Shown: positions 7,133 through 7,888 of the stretch, one piece after another
Layout of the letters: each line of letters begins with the position of its first letter
How positions within the stretch are numbered: position 1 is the stretch's first letter
Source of the DNA: Bacteroidales bacterium
GTDB lineage: Bacteria; Bacteroidota; Bacteroidia; Bacteroidales; BM520
DNA length: 7,888 bases
Assembly (NCBI GenBank): GCA_028701815.1
Contig: JAQVPY010000098.1
Span: 1-7,888, forward strand
Direction of reading: 5' to 3'
The notes under the pieces: model-generated
The model's input: the letters and a program-made list of their open reading frames with translations, nothing else
Told to the model about the DNA's origin: nothing
Databases searched by the model: none
Program-made: the position numbers and the translations under genes

Positions 7133-7888
7133 TTATTTGTTTTTTATATGGTTTATTGCATAATAATAAGCGCCGAGAGAAATTGCTTTTTCTGTCCCGA
7201 GAGTAGAGACGCCGACGCCGATACGTTTAACGGGATCGTATGTGACTGTTTTTTTGGAGAATGGGACTTCAACAGTATTGGCTTTAACTTTAAGAAATTT
7301 GTTGAGGTCACTTTTGCTATTGAGGTTATAAGCTTTTACTTCCATCCTTGATATTTTTCCTCCTTTGGGTAAGCTAAAGGGCTTATTCATCTCTTTTACA
7401 AGATCGGGCATAAACAACTTGTAAGCGTTGGAAATACCGCCGCCTAATACAATAATACCGTCGACAAGGGAGGCTGCGTTTGCAAGTGCGCTGCCGGCAG
7501 CTTCTGCGAAGGTCTTAAAGGTCATTTGTGCAGCTTCTTTATTTCCTCTTTTCTTTCCCATAGCTATGTCATAAATGTCGGCGGGCTCATAGCAGCTACT
7601 CTTTAATCCTGCGAATTTGGTGTACATCCTTTTTATTGCGCGGATAGTTACACTCTCTTCAGCACTGTAGCAGGGGTTATATCTGTCGAAAAATCTGTTT
7701 ATTTCACCCTGAGCGGAATTGTCGCCGGTGAAAAGTTCGTTATTTGATACGATTCCTCCGCCGAAACCCGTTCCAAAGGTTATTCCAAGCAGATTTCTGT
7801 ATCGTTTTGCACTTCCGGCTTCTTCCAGTTGCCTGTTGACGACCGGAAGCAGTCCGCCAATTGCTTCACCGTAAGCGAATAAGTCTCC
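7133..7888 (-). CDS. ROK-family sugar kinase-like protein, N-terminus outside the window
   Basis: The frame stays open to the window end, giving 251 C-terminal residues; the Met at 7627 is internal, since homologous sequence continues upstream of it. The protein resembles the Bacteroidota ROK (repressor/ORF/kinase) group, which phosphorylates sugars such as glucose, mannose or N-acetyl sugars in the cytoplasm with ATP. Visible blocks, numbered from the edge: GEAIGGLLP; ITFGTGFGGGIV (phosphate-binding-type glycine-rich loop, about residue 42); ELFTGDNSAQGEI, matching the ROK GE(I/W) sugar-contact segment; IIVLGGGIS near the C-terminal third, the second conserved glycine motif. The zinc signature CxCGxxGCxE of typical ROK kinases is absent: the stretch after GEI reads NRFFDRYNPCYSAEES. 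The N-terminal ATP-binding DxG motif and any HTH domain lie outside the window, so kinase versus regulator is unresolved, though this group usually lacks HTH. It is the first visible gene of the run. Confidence 0.86.
   Translation of the reverse strand, partial: GDLFAYGEAIGGLLPVVNRQLEEAGSAKRYRNLLGITFGTGFGGGIVSNNELFTGDNSAQGEINRFFDRYNPCYSAEESVTIRAIKRMYTKFAGLKSSCYEPADIYDIAMGKKRGNKEAAQMTFKTFAEAAGSALANAASLVDGIIVLGGGISNAYKLFMPDLVKEMNKPFSLPKGGKISRMEVKAYNLNSKSDLNKFLKVKANTVEVPFSKKTVTYDPVKRIGVGVSTLGTEKAISLGAYYYAINHIKNK

Noticed and set aside
7133..7627. A short 164-residue protein starting at the Met at 7627
   Set aside because: The same frame continues to the window edge with clear ROK motifs (ITFGTGFGGG, GDNSAQGEI), so this is the C-terminal part of a longer gene.

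Overview
The window reads as chromosomal DNA from a Bacteroidota (probably Bacteroidales-like) bacterium of moderately low GC. Three things point there: two secreted proteins end in a type IX secretion (T9SS, Por) type A sorting domain, one of them is a gingipain-like C25 cysteine peptidase, and the starts I can inspect have AT-rich leaders without a Shine-Dalgarno motif. The kinase fused to a ThrRS-like domain also fits this phylum. Species cannot be told from this window.

Layout: a plus-strand gene, open at the left edge, encodes a uridine kinase/phosphoribulokinase-family nucleoside kinase with a threonyl-tRNA-synthetase-like N-terminal domain (1-1403). It converges on, and overlaps by 4 bp, a minus-strand run of four genes that fills the rest of the window. 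In transcription order these are a ROK-family sugar kinase-like protein (7888-7133, its N-terminus lies outside), a secreted Omp28/thioredoxin-like T9SS cargo protein (7118-5418), a gingipain-like C25 peptidase (5416-2774) and TrkA, the NAD-binding regulatory subunit of Trk potassium uptake (2758-1400). The gaps are 14, 1 and 15 bp, so the four are very likely co-transcribed. All five visible stop codons are TAA.

How they work together: the two middle genes are the clearest functional pair. Both have an N-terminal signal peptide and a C-terminal sorting domain, so both should cross the inner membrane by Sec and the outer membrane by T9SS, ending on the cell surface or outside. One is a cysteine peptidase and the other carries a CxxC thioredoxin-like domain, and TAA-T-ATG joins them. 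A redox or maturation partnership is possible but is inference only. The ROK protein, TrkA and the nucleoside kinase are cytoplasmic housekeeping-type proteins with no obvious link to the secreted pair.

No stretch without a gene exceeds 15 bp. I found no tRNA, rRNA, CRISPR array, insertion sequence, riboswitch or convincing terminator. Nothing here is clearly a previously undescribed system. The most interesting part is the coupled T9SS peptidase/thioredoxin-like pair.
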